A DNA stretch of 7,143 bases from Chloroflexota bacterium (lineage in GTDB: Bacteria > Chloroflexota > Dehalococcoidia > Bin125). The notes under the pieces were generated by a model. It was given only the letters and a program-made list of their open reading frames with translations. It was not told the DNA's origin and did not search any database. The stretch lies in assembly GCA_026705105.1 (NCBI GenBank), contig JAPPBK010000374.1:1-7143 (forward strand), given 5' to 3'. A program made the position numbers and the translations under genes. Shown piece after piece: positions 6,109-7,143 of this stretch (within the stretch, counting starts at the first letter, position 1; each line of letters begins with the position of its first letter).

Positions 6109-6825
6109 TCAGTGTGTGCCTACCTTGATCGCGCCCGACACCGTGGCCACCGTGATCGTCAAGTCGTTGCCTTCCGTGCAATCCACGTCCAGGCTGCCCG
6201 ACTTGCGGTGACACTTGATCTCGGGCGCTCGGTGTTTGGGAATGCGGACCTTGATCCCGCCGGAGACCGTCGCCGCGCTGATATCGCCGGCGCCGTCGGA
6301 AGCGATGTCGATCTTTCCGCTGACGCTCATCGCTTCGGTCGAGCCGATGATCTGCTTCAAGCTGATCCTGCCGCTGACCGAGGCTGCTCGCGCGCTGCGT
6401 GCGTGTCCGACCACGATGGTGCCGGAAATCGTACCGGCGGCGGCGCGGCCGTGTGTGCGGGCGATCTCGATCTTGCCGTCGCGAGTCTTCACGTCGGCGG
6501 AGCGGGCGCTGTCGACGCTGATCTTGCTGCTGCCGCTCTTGAGTTTGACGTTGCCGAAGTCGCCCCGCAGATCGACTCGGCCCGAGTCGCTGCCGGCCAG
6601 GACGTGGGTGGCCGGTGGGCACTTCACGGTGAGCGCGTTGCTGCCGCGTCCCGAGCGGATGTGCAATCGCCCCTTCTCGCGCCAGATCTGCTTGCGCTTG
6701 GCCTGTTCGTCGAGGCCGTCCACCTCGACATCGACGCGCCCCTCTTCGGCGATGACCACGAGCGAGCCGGAGCGGGTCGTAATCTCCAGGCCGTCGGCAT
6801 CGCGCAGCTCTACGGTGCGTCTCAT
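6109..6825 (-). CDS. DUF4097-type beta-solenoid protein
   Basis: A 238-residue protein made largely of a repeat 'SG-x-[IV]-x-[ILV]'. Copies start at about 81, 98, 116 (DG variant), 134, 151, 169, 188, 209 and 230, a step of 17-21 residues, one strand-turn per solenoid coil; looser copies lie at 19 and 58. This is typical of the DUF4097 family (putative adhesin / YvlB- and LiaX-like C-terminal domains), whose members are tied to envelope stress in Firmicutes, but whose biochemical role is unknown. No signal peptide or membrane segment is seen, so it looks cytoplasmic, unlike many relatives. The start is a choice: ATG 6825 gives the clean domain beginning (MRRTVELRDADG). An upstream in-frame ATG at 6918 would add 31 residues of unlikely sequence. 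Neither has a Shine-Dalgarno; a possible -10 element 7 bases before 6825 suggests a leaderless mRNA. It is first in the operon with cyclase, MFS and SDR. Confidence 0.8.
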   Translation of the reverse strand: MRRTVELRDADGLEITTRSGSLVVIAEEGRVDVEVDGLDEQAKRKQIWREKGRLHIRSGRGSNALTVKCPPATHVLAGSDSGRVDLRGDFGNVKLKSGSSKISVDSARSADVKTRDGKIEIARTHGRAAAGTISGTIVVGHARSARAASVSGRISLKQIIGSTEAMSVSGKIDIASDGAGDISAATVSGGIKVRIPKHRAPEIKCHRKSGSLDVDCTEGNDLTITVATVSGAIKVGTH

Positions 6826-6832
6826 GCACTGG

Positions 6833-6838
6833 AGGTTA
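6833..6838 (-). promoter_or_regulatory. Candidate -10 element for a leaderless DUF4097-cyclase-MFS-SDR transcript
   Basis: On the - strand TAACCT fits the TANNNT form of a -10 box and ends 7 bases before the ATG at 6825, the spacing expected if transcription starts at the A of the start codon. The absence of any ribosome binding site before this ATG supports the idea. No recognisable -35 box is seen 16-18 bases further upstream. Confidence 0.35.
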
Positions 6839-6892
6839 GACACGCCAACCGGCGTTCGCCGCCTGAGCGGACGGGAACTGTTGTGCGCGACA

Positions 6893-6900
6893 TATAGACT
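6893..6900 (+). promoter_or_regulatory. Candidate -10 region for the rightward crotonase gene
   Basis: TATAGACT is the only AT-rich hexamer-like stretch in the 113-base divergent intergenic region (6826-6938) and could serve as a -10 box (TATAGA or TAGACT), giving a leader of roughly 30 bases with GGGAGA at 6922-6927 as ribosome site. No matching -35 box was found. Confidence 0.3.
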
Positions 6901-6938
6901 TGGCGCACCAGAGTACAAAGCGGGAGAAGTTACACCTG

Positions 6939-7143
6939 ATGACCTACGAACAGATCCTGACGGAAACGATCGGCCGAGTCGGCGTGATTCGACTGAACCG
7001 GCCGGAGAAGCTGAACGCCTGGACCGACGTGATGGCTACGGAGATGACCGACCAGATCCAGGCCTGGAACGACGACGAGGGCATCGGCGCAATCGTGATT
7101 GCGGGCGAAGGACGGGCCTTCTGCGCGGGGGCCGACCTGCAGG
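6939..7143 (+). CDS. Crotonase-family (enoyl-CoA hydratase/isomerase-like) protein, N-terminal part
   Basis: The first 68 codons of a gene cut by the window end. The sequence shows the crotonase N-terminal strand pair, NRPEKLNAWTDVM (23-35), and the first oxyanion-hole segment GEGRAFCAGADL (56-67), so it binds acyl-CoA thioesters. The second oxyanion segment and the positions of the catalytic glutamates lie beyond the window, so hydratase, isomerase or other activity cannot be decided. Start ATG 6939 is preceded by GGGAGA ending 11 bases upstream, a rather long spacing. The gene is divergent from the DUF4097 operon. It is a paralogue, not a close copy, of the crotonase at 839-1636: both share NRPEKLNA and RAFCAG but differ elsewhere. 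Confidence 0.88.
   Translation, partial: MTYEQILTETIGRVGVIRLNRPEKLNAWTDVMATEMTDQIQAWNDDEGIGAIVIAGEGRAFCAGADLQ

Noticed and set aside
6035..6829. Long upstream extension of the cyclase reading frame, making a 444-residue protein
   Set aside because: Translation there is Arg/Gln-rich low complexity, and the same DNA encodes the regular DUF4097 repeats in another frame; high GC keeps the frame open.
6826..6840. AACCTCC on the - strand before the DUF4097 start, resembling the anti-Shine-Dalgarno end of 16S rRNA
   Set aside because: It is too short and has no ribosomal RNA around it; chance match, and better explained as part of a -10 box.
6025..6897. Open frame of 290 codons on the + strand opposite DUF4097
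   Set aside because: Antisense shadow without motifs; the - strand frame shows periodic family repeats.
1..7143. CRISPR arrays, tRNA/rRNA genes, insertion sequences, phage or attachment sites
   Set aside because: No regular direct repeats, tRNA-like folds, transposase domains or terminal inverted repeats were seen on either strand; the window is ordinary chromosomal coding DNA.

Overview
This is a GC-rich bacterial window, gene-dense, with GTG/TTG starts and tightly packed operons. Its metabolism looks like that of an organism that degrades acids through CoA thioesters: two crotonase-family genes, a haloacid-dehalogenase-like hydrolase, an SDR oxidoreductase and a polar amino-acid ABC transporter ATPase. 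The mix of these genes with a Q/E-rich FG-GAP lipoprotein, a DUF4097 protein and a small class III cyclase would fit a Chloroflexota lineage (Dehalococcoidia/SAR202- or Thermomicrobia-like), but an actinobacterium or another high-GC group cannot be excluded without a database search.

Left part, + strand. The window opens in the last 34 codons of a GlnQ-type ABC ATPase (1-105). A haloacid dehalogenase type II-like hydrolase (113-829) and a crotonase-fold protein (839-1636) follow with gaps of only 7 and 9 bases. At each junction the Shine-Dalgarno sequence is built on the upstream TAG stop, so these three genes are probably one translationally coupled operon. After about 110 bases with no clear signal comes a surface lipoprotein with a Q/E-rich tether and seven FG-GAP-like repeats (1746-3371), probably a seven-bladed beta-propeller.

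Right part, - strand. Four genes read leftwards as one apparent operon: DUF4097 protein (6825-6109), stand-alone class III adenylate cyclase (6034-5495), MFS transporter (5498-4137) and SDR oxidoreductase (4125-3346). The cyclase stop and the MFS start share a TTGA overlap, and the SDR ribosome binding site starts inside the MFS stop codon. The operon meets the lipoprotein gene tail to tail with a 26-base overlap of coding ends. At the right edge a second crotonase (6939 onward, + strand, cut by the window end) starts divergently from the DUF4097 gene; the 113 bases between them must hold both promoters.

The most noteworthy points are: (i) the cyclase keeps every canonical catalytic residue and sits between a cytoplasmic-looking beta-solenoid protein and a transporter/oxidoreductase pair; (ii) the first crotonase lacks both catalytic glutamates of enoyl-CoA hydratase; (iii) the dehalogenase-like protein lacks several residues of authentic L-2-haloacid dehalogenases. 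Functions of (ii) and (iii) should not be taken from their family names.
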